64,000 nt of DNA from a virus. Position numbers and translations under genes: made by a program. The stretch spans positions 124,001 to 188,000 of IMG/VR virus record IMGVR_UViG_3300027299_000001; one strand, written 5' to 3'. Below, piece by piece: positions 37,550 through 45,661 of the stretch (position 1 is its first letter; each line of letters opens with the position of its first letter). The notes beneath the pieces are model-generated. The model did not search any database and was not told the origin of the DNA. It saw only the letters and a list, made by a program, of their open reading frames with translations.

Positions 37550-37554
37550 TAAAT

Positions 37555-38160
37555 ATGTTTATGGATTTCAAGCAATTTTGTGAAGAGTATGGCGAAGCAA
37601 TGCAGCTTCTTGAAGACGTTAATGTCAGTGATGAACTAAGGTATCATTTAGATAATAAATTTGCATTATATGAAAATGTATTTCGCATTTACTCAGATGC
37701 ATATTTTAAATTAATCGAAGAAGTTCGAACACTTTATTTCGATAATAAAATTGCATTATGCAATGAAGATGCCGATCTAGTAGAATCAAATATCGGACAA
37801 AAGGCTCTTTATAACGGGCGTGAAGTTTGGTTAGATGCACCTATTACAGTCGAAGAAGATTATCTCACAGAAGCGAAATACAAAGGCAAAAACGTTAACT
37901 TGCGAAAACCATTCCGCACACCAGGGGGTCCAAAAAAATTCGCAGTCTATGTCAAGAAGCCGGCATCCGGTAATATTATTAAAGTAACATTTGGTGATCC
38001 TAATTTAAGGATACGCAATGATGATCCAGTAAGAGCCCGATCATTTAGAGCAAGACATAAATGCGAAACCAGAAAAGACCCGACAAAGGCAAGTTACTGG
38101 AGTTGCAACATTGTAAGATATCGCAAAGCATTAGGAATTAAATCTAGCAGACCATGGTAA
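37555..38160 (+). CDS. Putative core/virion protein with C-terminal basic domain
   Basis: 201 residues from the ATG at 37555, 5 nt after the tmRNA CCA; a longer frame reaching back into the tmRNA is not credible. The N-terminus MFMDFKQFCEEYGEAMQLLE followed by D could be a capsid-targeting leader with an LLE cleavage site. The C-terminal half carries a conserved phage domain with KKFAVYVKKPASGNIIKVTFGDP, RNDDPVRARSFRARHKC and ASYWSCNIVRY. Function unknown; packaging with DNA is an inference. Confidence 0.78.
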   Translation: MFMDFKQFCEEYGEAMQLLEDVNVSDELRYHLDNKFALYENVFRIYSDAYFKLIEEVRTLYFDNKIALCNEDADLVESNIGQKALYNGREVWLDAPITVEEDYLTEAKYKGKNVNLRKPFRTPGGPKKFAVYVKKPASGNIIKVTFGDPNLRIRNDDPVRARSFRARHKCETRKDPTKASYWSCNIVRYRKALGIKSSRPW

Positions 38161-38426
38161 AATTACCCTTTACAGAACAGAAAGACGGAGAGCTTCGGCT
38201 TCGCACTTTTGGCATTGATGTGCCAGATGATGAATTAATGTGGCATTGGGATGAAGAGGATCGTTACGTAAAAGTAATTTCCGGTGATAATTGGAAAATG
38301 CAATATGACGACCAATTACCCATTCCATTAATTCAAGACGAAATATACTTTATCGCACAAGGCGTATGGCATCGAATTTTGCGAGGAACTACAGATTTAA
38401 CAATATCAATCGCCAAACAAAAATAA
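38154..38426 (+). CDS. Small cupin-like phage protein
   Basis: 90 residues. The layout ELMWHWDEEDRYVKVISGDNWKMQYDDQLP...IYFIAQGVWHRILRG has paired strands and a late His, like small cupin-fold proteins common in T4-like phages. No known function. Starts inside the last codons of the preceding gene. Confidence 0.75.
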   Translation: MVKLPFTEQKDGELRLRTFGIDVPDDELMWHWDEEDRYVKVISGDNWKMQYDDQLPIPLIQDEIYFIAQGVWHRILRGTTDLTISIAKQK

Positions 38427-38429
38427 ATA
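38423..38429 (+). promoter_or_regulatory. Late promoter ATAAATA
   Basis: 6 nt before the ATG at 38436, overlapping the stop of the previous gene. Confidence 0.55.
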
Positions 38430-38435
38430 TCTACA

Positions 38436-40952
38436 ATGAGCTCATTCAAATCACTAATCCAATCTATTCTAAATGAAGGAGGCCAGGCGGCTGAAAATCT
38501 AACTGCAAAATTAATCAAGTCCACTAATAATCCAAATCTAAAGTATAAGAGAGCAACTCCTACTCCCGAAGTTTTGGATGAAATTCAAAAGATTCTAACT
38601 ATTCTTAGAAGCCGTGGTTATATCGACCCACAAGAGCCATCATACTATCTTGGTTCTAGTAGGCTATTTGCAATCAAAGCAGGGCTAAGGGCGCCGGAGC
38701 CGAATGAAGTAGAGACCCAAGAAATTATCGACAAAGCACTACAAACGAAAAAGGATTTTGGTGATATTGATTTGGATGTTGCATTGAATGACGGAATAAC
38801 ACTAAAAGATATTGGCACGTTTCTTCAAAACGAATACGAGGGCAAATATGCTACAGAGGTCGGTGGTGATGAGATCAACACCGCTGTAGTGGTTGCGGGT
38901 ACTAATGACGTGATCCAAGTAGATATTGTCAACATCAAAGGTAAAGAGAAATTTTTTGGAATGACGCAATTCGCGAGCATGGCAGACATGTCGCAAGGAA
39001 TTAAAGGTGTTGTGCGAGACGTATTGATTCGATCGATTGCGGCTACTACAGACATCGACCCTGTAATGTCCGTGTCGTTTGACCAAAAAATCAAAAGCAG
39101 CGATGCTTATAAAAATTTCGAAGCATCAAACAAATCAAAAGGCGAAATAGGATACAGAATACGATACTCAATGGCAGGAACTGGCTTGGCATATAGAATC
39201 GACTGGACTATAGATGGCAAGCCCCGCAGCTATAGCGCAGGTGGTGTTAAATTCGATCAACTCCAAAAATTTGTATCAGGCGAAGATGCACAACCAGTCA
39301 CATATGATGATATTGATCAGATATCAAGACTGCTTGGATTCAAAGCACCAGAACACATGAAGCATGTCGTGAAGATGGCGGAATTGGTTTCGACATTCAA
39401 TGACGACCGCAGACAACTTATATGGAACTCGCTTGTCTCTAACATAAAACCCAAATTGCCAAATGTGGCTGCAGGGAGAACAGTTGGGCAAATTTCAACA
39501 CAAGAAGCAAAGCAATCATTGGATTATCTTAAACCGTATTTCGGTGATATTGATTATACCGAATCAAATGATCTTTTCTCAGAAAGTGCTGGCAGCACCA
39601 ATGATATTTCAGAAGCAGTTAAAATGACATCAATTAAACATATCGACCAAATGACTGCTAAAGATTTCTGTAATCTTTTTAGCGGAGGTGCTTGGGAGGT
39701 GTCTGAAAAATATGATGGCTCGAATGTATCATTCGGATTGAATGAGAATGATGAACTTTATGTCAAATCCAAAAAAGGTAATCCGGTAACAGACGAAAAT
39801 GAATTCTTCAACATGGCCACGAACTATGATAATGATATTTTTCAAGGATTTGGTAATTTGTTAATTACACTCAAACAAAGTGGAGTTGCTTCATTGTTGA
39901 AAGGGGTTCAAGAAAGTCTTGGCTCTCCAATTCAAATATTCGGAGAACTATTCAGCAAAGCACACATGAATGTCATTCCATATGCACAAGAATTAATTGG
40001 AAATGGCGCTGTAGTATTTTTTGGCGTCATCAAGCTAAACACGCCGAAAGGAGCTGACATTACAACCACAGACGACGGCATGGCAATTAAAGATCAATTG
40101 ATAGATGAACTTAATGGGGTCAATGGGTGGAATTTCTATGACAAAAAACCTCTAGCATTGGATATTGGAGATGACATTAAATCACAAATAGCGAAAACAT
40201 GCAGTGCAGAAAATATGGCGATTCTTGCCTCTCGCAAGAGAACAGGATCCGAAGCAGAAATGAAAGCAAAGTCATCTAAAGAATTTGCAGAGCTTCAATC
40301 GATGATTAAGAAAACTCTTCTTGGTTCGTTGGGTACAGTATCATCCTCACTAGGCGCAGCAGAAATTGAAGGAGCAATCATTCGTAATATTGAAACAGGA
40401 GCAATCGCTAAGCTTGTCGATCTAGAAGGGTTTGGTCGCCGCCGTGCAGAGCAATGGGCAGGAATCGATGCTCTAAAAGATTATCGCAAATCGTTATACA
40501 ACCAACTCAAAAATGATGTGCTCAATAATGCGGATATTTTTGTTTTGGATGATAAACAAATCCAAAAATTAACAGACGCAATGGAAGAGAAGAAATCAAG
40601 ATTTAATACCTTAGACGAAATGCTTGATGTGCTGTATGGTGATGCTGCTTCTGAAGTCGAATTCAAGGAAGCAAATCAAATGGTCCTTGATTTGACTAGT
40701 ACTCTGTCCGCATACAAAGATAATATCGAAGATGCATTAGACGAAATTGCACAAGATGATCAGAAAGCACAAGATGATACATTGAAAGCAATTAAAGCAG
40801 AAAAGGTAAGAATCGATGGGTTTATTAGCGAATTGAACAAGAGAATCCTCAACAAACAAAATCCATATCTGTCAGTTATTCAGTTTGTTCTCGGGCCAAA
40901 ATCTATTGACGAATTCAAGACTAAATTTATGAATGCTGCACAAAATAAATAA
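38436..40952 (+). CDS. Nucleotidyltransferase-ATP-dependent ligase fusion with capsid-targeting leader
   Basis: 838 residues. Residues 1-15 (MSSFKSLIQSILNE, then GG) fit a gp21-cleavable LxE leader. Residues 60-125 resemble a pol-beta-type nucleotidyltransferase: LGSSRLFAIKAG followed by DFGDIDLDVAL. A second enzyme begins near residue 415 with EKYDGSNVSFG, ligase motif I with K425 as adenylation lysine, then a motif III-like IFGELFSKAH, motif IV EGAIIRN and motif V AKLVDLEGF. These are the covalent nucleotidyltransferase motifs of RNA/DNA ligases. The C-terminal 200 residues are helical. I infer an end-joining or RNA-repair enzyme that may be injected with the DNA. Confidence 0.78.
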   Translation: MSSFKSLIQSILNEGGQAAENLTAKLIKSTNNPNLKYKRATPTPEVLDEIQKILTILRSRGYIDPQEPSYYLGSSRLFAIKAGLRAPEPNEVETQEIIDKALQTKKDFGDIDLDVALNDGITLKDIGTFLQNEYEGKYATEVGGDEINTAVVVAGTNDVIQVDIVNIKGKEKFFGMTQFASMADMSQGIKGVVRDVLIRSIAATTDIDPVMSVSFDQKIKSSDAYKNFEASNKSKGEIGYRIRYSMAGTGLAYRIDWTIDGKPRSYSAGGVKFDQLQKFVSGEDAQPVTYDDIDQISRLLGFKAPEHMKHVVKMAELVSTFNDDRRQLIWNSLVSNIKPKLPNVAAGRTVGQISTQEAKQSLDYLKPYFGDIDYTESNDLFSESAGSTNDISEAVKMTSIKHIDQMTAKDFCNLFSGGAWEVSEKYDGSNVSFGLNENDELYVKSKKGNPVTDENEFFNMATNYDNDIFQGFGNLLITLKQSGVASLLKGVQESLGSPIQIFGELFSKAHMNVIPYAQELIGNGAVVFFGVIKLNTPKGADITTTDDGMAIKDQLIDELNGVNGWNFYDKKPLALDIGDDIKSQIAKTCSAENMAILASRKRTGSEAEMKAKSSKEFAELQSMIKKTLLGSLGTVSSSLGAAEIEGAIIRNIETGAIAKLVDLEGFGRRRAEQWAGIDALKDYRKSLYNQLKNDVLNNADIFVLDDKQIQKLTDAMEEKKSRFNTLDEMLDVLYGDAASEVEFKEANQMVLDLTSTLSAYKDNIEDALDEIAQDDQKAQDDTLKAIKAEKVRIDGFISELNKRILNKQNPYLSVIQFVLGPKSIDEFKTKFMNAAQNK

Positions 40953-40993
40953 TTTGTGTTATGCACAACCATAGAGGATATTAGATTCGTACT

Positions 40994-41554
40994 ATGAATC
41001 TGTTTATTCTTGACGCCGATCCGATTTATGCAGCAGTATTCAATCAAGATCTTCATGTAAAGAAGATCATCATTGAAGGAGCCCAAATGCTCGCTAATGC
41101 ATATGACCGCAATAGATTAGCTCAAATCGATGTGCCACGAACTGATAAAGGAACTCCTCGTGTAGGTGGTTTGCCTAATCACCCTATGAGTAAATGGGTT
41201 CGGGAGAATAGTGCGAACTTTGCATGGACGTTGCGACACATCCAAGCATTATGCGAAGAGTATACATACCGCTTCGGTGCGAGGCATTACACAGAAGGGT
41301 TCATTGATTGGGTTGCCAATAATATGCCATCTTTGCCAGACAATCCCCAAACGATCCAACCGCAATGCTTTGCACAAAGTTTTCCTGAGTGTATTGTACC
41401 AGGCGATCCTGTAAAAGGATATCACAATTACTACAACAAGGCGAAGCAGTTTTTTGTATATGGTAAAAACAGCAAAACACCCCGAAGGGTGTTTGCCAAT
41501 TGGACTAAACGCAAGACTCCTTATTTTTTCATTCCAATGTCAAGAGATATTTAA
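40994..41554 (+). CDS. Conserved phage hypothetical (MNLFILDADP family)
   Basis: 186 residues. The opening NLFILDADPIYAAVFNQDLHVKKIIIEGAQMLANA and the motifs GLPNHPMSKWVRENSANFAWTLRHIQALCEEYTYRFG belong to a family common in phages and some marine bacteria; I know of no proven function. Conserved Asp, His and Arg residues suggest an enzyme. Its 3' end overlaps the convergent next gene by 26 bp and contains a small hairpin (41475-41494). Confidence 0.8.
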   Translation: MNLFILDADPIYAAVFNQDLHVKKIIIEGAQMLANAYDRNRLAQIDVPRTDKGTPRVGGLPNHPMSKWVRENSANFAWTLRHIQALCEEYTYRFGARHYTEGFIDWVANNMPSLPDNPQTIQPQCFAQSFPECIVPGDPVKGYHNYYNKAKQFFVYGKNSKTPRRVFANWTKRKTPYFFIPMSRDI

Positions 41555-41891
41555 GCTTATTAATTTCGCTTAAAATTTCATCACGAATATTGAATAATTC
41601 CGTATCTTGCTCTGTGCAGTGAGTTGGAAAATCAGTTTCCAGCAAAATGACACAACGAGTTAACGATTCGAGCACATTAACCTCTTGCATATTCTTTAGT
41701 TGCAATGCCTTGCCAAATGTAAGTCTTGTATTGTATCTACCTTGAAAAACTTCAACCAATTTATCGATATGACTATCAAGAGAGTCATAAAAAGAACCAA
41801 ATGCCGAATGTTGCGCATATGATGTTGTTTGCCAGTGGAAAATCTTAGATTGTAGTTGAAGATGCAGAAGCTGCTCTATAATTTGATTCAT
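41529..41891 (-). CDS. DUF5856-like ferritin-fold protein
   Basis: 120 residues, all helical. LLHLQLQSKIFHWQTTSYAQHSAFGSFYDSLDSHIDKLVEVFQGRY has the HWQT...AQH..F....D..ID..VE pattern of a ferritin/Dps-like helical bundle described in viruses as DUF5856, as far as I recall. Metal ligands would be the His and Glu/Asp residues of this stretch. Role in infection unknown. Confidence 0.75.
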   Translation of the reverse strand: MNQIIEQLLHLQLQSKIFHWQTTSYAQHSAFGSFYDSLDSHIDKLVEVFQGRYNTRLTFGKALQLKNMQEVNVLESLTRCVILLETDFPTHCTEQDTELFNIRDEILSEINKLKYLLTLE

Positions 41892-41902
41892 ATATAATAA
41901 TT

Positions 41903-42250
41903 ATGCCCGATCTATTATCTTTTGTTTTGATTTGTTATGGTTGTACCATTATTCTAGCGTATGGTAAAATCTTTAACAAAATCAGACCGCCATATTCATT
42001 CTTCAAATGCCCAATGTGTATAGGGTTTCATGTTGGGTGGTTTTTTGGGTTGTTTTACAAACCAGTAGTGGTAGATTTGTCATTGATTGAAAATTATTTT
42101 TCGATAAGTAATTATATGAAAGATGGAATTCAATTGCTTGCTTCCGGATGTATAAGCGCGGGTGCAAGTTATTTTTTATCCATGATTGTAAATGATGGAG
42201 GAATTAAACATGACACAAGCCGTAGCACATATTTGGACAAAAGACTATAA
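41903..42250 (+). CDS. Small membrane protein, FKCPMC motif
   Basis: 115 residues with two or three membrane segments: LLSFVLICYGCTIILAYGKI, GFHVGWFFGLFYKPVVV and possibly LLASGCISAGASYFLSMIV. The FFKCPMCIGFHVGWFFG motif is typical of DUF1360-like phage membrane proteins. Probably in the host inner membrane; function unknown. Its end overlaps a short downstream ORF. Confidence 0.78.
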   Translation: MPDLLSFVLICYGCTIILAYGKIFNKIRPPYSFFKCPMCIGFHVGWFFGLFYKPVVVDLSLIENYFSISNYMKDGIQLLASGCISAGASYFLSMIVNDGGIKHDTSRSTYLDKRL

Positions 42251-42287
42251 CCTACGACCAGTCGCACGTTGCTGTGGTGGTCGATAG
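42210..42287 (+). CDS. 25-residue peptide with a Shine-Dalgarno sequence
   Basis: Short ORF MTQAVAHIWTKDYNLRPVAR ending CCGGR. It starts 9 nt after GGAGG, the only strong Shine-Dalgarno sequence I saw in the window, and ends shortly before an intrinsic terminator. It overlaps the 3' end of the membrane protein gene in another frame. Real translation is plausible, function unknown. Confidence 0.45.
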   Translation: MTQAVAHIWTKDYNLRPVARCCGGR

Positions 42288-42312
42288 CTTGGTTTAACAA
42301 CCAACAACGCAT

Positions 42313-42343
42313 AACAATAGTTTTCGGACTATTGTTATTTTTT
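42313..42343 (+). terminator. Intrinsic terminator
   Basis: Stem AACAATAGT / ACTATTGTT with a 6-nt loop (TTTCGG), followed by ATTTTTT. The next gene starts 11 nt downstream. Confidence 0.8.
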
Positions 42344-42353
42344 ATAATGATTT

Positions 42354-42737
42354 ATGGACATTGACAAAATTACAATTATTCTTTATAGGAGATCTAGTAA
42401 CGGTGATCAGGTTTTAGGATGGTTGCCGAAAGGATCTACTACATGGGTTTTGCCAAATGCAGCATCCTCTGGCAATCAAAGAGCAGATGCTGTTAATCTG
42501 CTTCGGCATATGGGATTTATTAATCCAGACGAGAATGCGTTAAAGATCGATGTGAGGCCGGTCGAGTATAATAATCTTCTTTACAAAGCATATATAGTCA
42601 TTTATAAAGATGAAAATTTGATTAATCTAGATTATCTAGACGATGCAAAATTCATTGATTATCATGAGTTATTGGCAAAAATGGAATCTCCTTATAAAGA
42701 TTTGTTGAAAACCATATCAATTTGGAGGCAATTATAA
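42354..42737 (+). CDS. Hypothetical protein with Nudix-like outline
   Basis: 127 residues. ITIILYRRSSNGDQVLGWLPKGSTTWVLPNAASSGNQRADAVNLLRHMGF has the strand-loop-helix outline of a Nudix domain, but the catalytic GxExxE/REUxEE residues are absent, so hydrolase activity is unlikely. Function unknown. Confidence 0.7.
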   Translation: MDIDKITIILYRRSSNGDQVLGWLPKGSTTWVLPNAASSGNQRADAVNLLRHMGFINPDENALKIDVRPVEYNNLLYKAYIVIYKDENLINLDYLDDAKFIDYHELLAKMESPYKDLLKTISIWRQL

Positions 42738-42744
42738 GATAATT

Positions 42745-42945
42745 ATGCATATGGTAAAAACAGAAGATTGTTATGTTGTAATTGATGAACAGGGAAATCT
42801 TGTAGAGGAATACATGGAGTATCTTTTTGACAGTGTAGAAGAAGCAGAAACACACCTTGAAAAGAACGACGATGACGCAGATGAATATGAAGTCGTATCT
42901 CTGATTGAATTTTTTGATAATATAAACGATAAATTACTTGAATAA
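42745..42945 (+). CDS. Small acidic protein
   Basis: 66 residues, about a third Asp and Glu (EEYMEYLFDSVEEAETHLEKNDDDADEYEVVSLIEFF). Could be a DNA-mimic or inhibitor-type protein, but that is only compositional. Sits 7 nt after the previous gene; the queE promoter -35 box overlaps its end. Confidence 0.7.
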   Translation: MHMVKTEDCYVVIDEQGNLVEEYMEYLFDSVEEAETHLEKNDDDADEYEVVSLIEFFDNINDKLLE

Positions 42946-42966
42946 ATAGATCGCCGGTGTTATAGT
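42938..42966 (+). promoter_or_regulatory. Early-type promoter for queE
   Basis: TTGAAT at 42938-42943, a 17-bp spacer and TATAGT at 42961-42966, 10 nt before the ATG at 42977. Confidence 0.6.
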
Positions 42967-42976
42967 ATGTGATATT

Positions 42977-43822
42977 ATGACAACCGAAATTAAAACACCA
43001 AATACACTTCCTATTGCTGAAGATTTTTATTCAATCCAATGTGAAGGTATTACTACAGGAAAGCCTGCATATTTTATCAGGCTCAAGGGATGTAATCTCA
43101 CGTGCGGTGCATCACCGACATTCATCAAGCAGATTCAACAACAAGGCAAGGGGAATATTGATTCGGGATCTTTCCAAGGAGATTTGCATAAAGAAGGCAA
43201 GGCAAGTTGGACATGCGATTCGATTCCAGTATGGCTATTCGGCGAAGCAAAGCCATTTGAATATCTGACTGATAAATGGCGAGAACAAAAAATGCATGAT
43301 GGTCTTAGCATGTATGATTGGATTGTTCGACGACAGATCCATTTGATTTGGACTGGCGGAGAACCAACAATGCATCAAAAGAAGATCACAGAATTTCTTA
43401 ATGTATTTGCTGCAAAGGAAAGCATATATCCATATAGTGAATTGGAAACCAATGGATCTCTTAATCTTGATGATGATTTTCTTGAAAGCATGAGTCAGAT
43501 TAATTGCAGCTTGAAGCTCAAAAATTCAGGCATGTCTACAGCAAAGAGACTCAATCCGAAAGCAATTGAACAGATTAAAGAGCACTGGAACTCGTGGTTT
43601 AAGTTTGTTATTAGCACAGAAGAAGATGTCCATGAATTCATAAAAGAAATTTGCGAACCTCATGATATTGATATGACCCAAGTTGTGTGCATGCCTGGAT
43701 TAGATAGGCAAGAAGATTTTCATGAGCGAACACAGTTTGTTCTTGAAATGGCGAAGAAGTATGGTTTCCATGGCTTGACGAGAATGCACATCAGTGCATG
43801 GGGAGCTACCACCGGCGTCTGA
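42977..43822 (+). CDS. queE: 7-carboxy-7-deazaguanine synthase (QueE), radical SAM
   Basis: Radical SAM enzyme converting 6-carboxytetrahydropterin to 7-carboxy-7-deazaguanine. 281 residues. Marks are DFYSIQCEGITTGKPAYFIRLKGCNLTCG (C39 and C43), then after an insert SWTCDSIPVW (C80), and TGGEPTMHQ for SAM binding. The third cluster cysteine is unusually far away, a spacing I associate with phage QueE proteins. SELETNGSL follows. Continues the pathway started by folE and queD although the three genes are unlinked. queC and a DNA transglycosylase were not found. Confidence 0.88.
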   Translation: MTTEIKTPNTLPIAEDFYSIQCEGITTGKPAYFIRLKGCNLTCGASPTFIKQIQQQGKGNIDSGSFQGDLHKEGKASWTCDSIPVWLFGEAKPFEYLTDKWREQKMHDGLSMYDWIVRRQIHLIWTGGEPTMHQKKITEFLNVFAAKESIYPYSELETNGSLNLDDDFLESMSQINCSLKLKNSGMSTAKRLNPKAIEQIKEHWNSWFKFVISTEEDVHEFIKEICEPHDIDMTQVVCMPGLDRQEDFHERTQFVLEMAKKYGFHGLTRMHISAWGATTGV

Positions 43823-43831
43823 TATAATTTT

Positions 43832-44602
43832 ATGATCTCACATATTCAATTTTACAAGGGATATGCTACTAAGTTAGCCAATATCGGAACTAAGCGGTTT
43901 GATTTCAAACCAGGCATTAATGTATTATTCGGTCCTAATGGATGTGGTAAAAGCACAATCCTCAAAACTGCCGCGGCATATTGCGCAATCCCTAATTCAG
44001 GATGGACGACATTCAGTGACTCAAAGCATTTCATCAATCCAGATGTAGAGTACTACCCACATAATTACGCAAAGTACTCTCCAGGTAATTGTGTTGCTGA
44101 TGTTGGATGGGATGGAACTCCTACTCTTTTTAATGCAGGCGATATTGCGGCAGACGAGAGTTGGTTCTACAAAAATGTAGGACAGTCTAAGGATAATATC
44201 TTCAGCGAGCAAGAGCAGATGTTGGCTATGGTCAATAACCCGTCGAGCGGCGAATACCGGTCTTATCAGATCAATAAAATCTTGAATCATATTAAGAGCA
44301 ATAAAGCTCAAGCGCCCTTAGGTGACGCCAATTCTAATCCACAAGAAGCAGCGTATATCGGGTCATTACCAAGAACAGGCAGAAATACTATATTGTTTGA
44401 TGAACCTGAAAGATCGCTTAGTATGCCTAAGCAATTAGCACTTTTTAATGCATTGGATCATTTTAATGATTTTCAGATCATCATATCAACTCATAGTCCT
44501 TTGATCTTGTTCAAAGAAAATATCAACATCATCGACGTTGAAGAAGGATATGCCAATGAGTGTATTCAAATCTTGATCAATCTATTCGCACAAATTCAAT
44601 AA
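43832..44602 (+). CDS. ABC/AAA-type ATPase
   Basis: 256 residues. Walker A GPNGCGKST at 34-42, Walker B with TILFDEPERSLS near 188, and switch His in ISTHSPLILF near 220. The short domain without membrane segments resembles AAA_15/21 or RecF-like ATPases found alone or in defence and repair systems. No partner nuclease is adjacent. It follows queE after 9 nt and may share its promoter. Confidence 0.85.
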   Translation: MISHIQFYKGYATKLANIGTKRFDFKPGINVLFGPNGCGKSTILKTAAAYCAIPNSGWTTFSDSKHFINPDVEYYPHNYAKYSPGNCVADVGWDGTPTLFNAGDIAADESWFYKNVGQSKDNIFSEQEQMLAMVNNPSSGEYRSYQINKILNHIKSNKAQAPLGDANSNPQEAAYIGSLPRTGRNTILFDEPERSLSMPKQLALFNALDHFNDFQIIISTHSPLILFKENINIIDVEEGYANECIQILINLFAQIQ

Positions 44603-44603
44603 C

Positions 44604-44783
44604 ATGTTTTTAACCGAAGCACAAAAATCAAAAATCAAAGACATTATTAAAAGTGCTGGATTATCATACCATTCGAATGATGTACTTGAGTATCAAAACT
44701 GGCGTGTCCTTGATGCTCTACAAAAGGAAAACAAAGAACTCAAACGTAGAATTGAAAAACTTGAAAAGAAAAGTTCTAATTAA
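44604..44783 (+). CDS. Small coiled-coil protein
   Basis: 59 residues; N-terminal part LTEAQKSKIKDIIKSAGL and a C-terminal coiled coil KENKELKRRIEKLEKK. It follows the ATPase after 1 nt and may be its partner. Ends with an 8-bp overlap with the convergent gene. Confidence 0.68.
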   Translation: MFLTEAQKSKIKDIIKSAGLSYHSNDVLEYQNWRVLDALQKENKELKRRIEKLEKKSSN

Positions 44784-45000
44784 AGATCCTATAACGAAGG
44801 TGTATCTGCAGTGAAGTGAATAATTTCGGATTGTCATAATTATCCAAATCTTCCAAAGAAACAGGTATACGATCGTTATTTCCGTGGGGATACAAAAAGC
44901 AGGCGTAAGAGTTCTTAAAAAGCATTAAACATGCAGAACCTCTTACGCCTGCTTTATTTTCACAATCGTAGAATATAAATGTAGACTCAGGAGTAGGCAT
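44776..45000 (-). CDS. Small hypothetical protein containing a long inverted repeat
   Basis: 74 residues (MPTPESTFIFYDCENKAG...). Not recognised. The coding region contains a perfect 16-bp inverted repeat (44896-44911 and 44940-44955). Starts 2 nt after the stop of the upstream minus-strand gene, so probably cotranscribed. Given the hairpin, a regulatory RNA role for the region cannot be excluded. Confidence 0.6.
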   Translation of the reverse strand: MPTPESTFIFYDCENKAGVRGSACLMLFKNSYACFLYPHGNNDRIPVSLEDLDNYDNPKLFTSLQIHLRYRIFN

Positions 45001-45002
45001 TC

Positions 45003-45317
45003 TTACATTGTAGAATTGGTCACCATGACATCATAATTTTGCTGACATTCTGGACAATCTTTGCATGTACAACTATGCTTCATTGCATATTGGCATTTGC
45101 CCTTTAGGCGGGGCACCTCAACACCAGGCTTGCTTGAAACGTCAAATTCATCTTCTCTATACATATCTTCTTTAAGTTTTACCCCTCTTGCGACAAGCAC
45201 ATCTTTTTTTGTAATTTTGCCGTCGCCAGTCAAATCAGTTAGCTTTTTCTTTGATTTCTGGTCTGATACTTTTTTATATGCGTCGAATATTAGATCACGT
45301 TCTTTGTTTTTTCTCAT
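45003..45317 (-). CDS. Small EF-hand-like protein with Cys cluster
   Basis: 104 residues from the ATG at 45317. The leader KERDLIFDAYKKV matches DLIWEAY and DSIYNAY in two other small late proteins. DLTGDGKITKKDVLVARG is an EF-hand/dockerin-type calcium loop. The C-terminus has CQYAMKHSCTCKDCPECQ, which could bind zinc. A GATAAGTA late-type box lies 5 nt before the ATG. Candidate virion or core protein. Confidence 0.75.
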   Translation of the reverse strand: MRKNKERDLIFDAYKKVSDQKSKKKLTDLTGDGKITKKDVLVARGVKLKEDMYREDEFDVSSKPGVEVPRLKGKCQYAMKHSCTCKDCPECQQNYDVMVTNSTM

Positions 45318-45328
45318 GATATTACTTA

Positions 45329-45652
45329 TCAAATATATGATTGTAATGTTTTATACAAAGAATCTTCTGATGAAAGACCTGACTGGGTTGAGATAACTTC
45401 TCCATCTTTGAACCAAAGCAATGTCGGAATACTTCTGATATTGTGTGTTTTAGCCAATGTTGCAATATCTTCATCATCAACATTAGCTTTGTATACAGTG
45501 ATTTGATCTTTGTTTGATTCCGAAAATTTCTCAAGTACAGGTGCAAGCATCTTACATGGACCGCACCAATCAGCATAAAAATCGACTAATACTAGCTTGC
45601 TATTTTTTAATGCGGAATTATATTCATTTGTTGTTTTGATGGAATTAATCAT
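45329..45652 (-). CDS. trx: Thioredoxin
   Basis: 107 residues, the full size of thioredoxin. Active site DFYADWCGPCKMLAP with WCGPC at residues 29-33 and the cis-Pro segment IRSIPTLLWF near 74. Reduces disulfides and may supply electrons to ribonucleotide reductase. The reading frame extends far upstream in the genome but the ATG at 45652 gives the canonical length. Confidence 0.95.
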   Translation of the reverse strand: MINSIKTTNEYNSALKNSKLVLVDFYADWCGPCKMLAPVLEKFSESNKDQITVYKANVDDEDIATLAKTHNIRSIPTLLWFKDGEVISTQSGLSSEDSLYKTLQSYI

Positions 45653-45661
45653 AGAGTTAAA

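Noticed and set aside
37489-37554. N-terminal extension of the 37555 gene back to 37489
   Set aside because: It would be translated from the 3' domain of the tmRNA, including its T arm and CCA.
42354-42737. Active Nudix hydrolase
   Set aside because: The Nudix box residues are missing, so only a fold resemblance remains.
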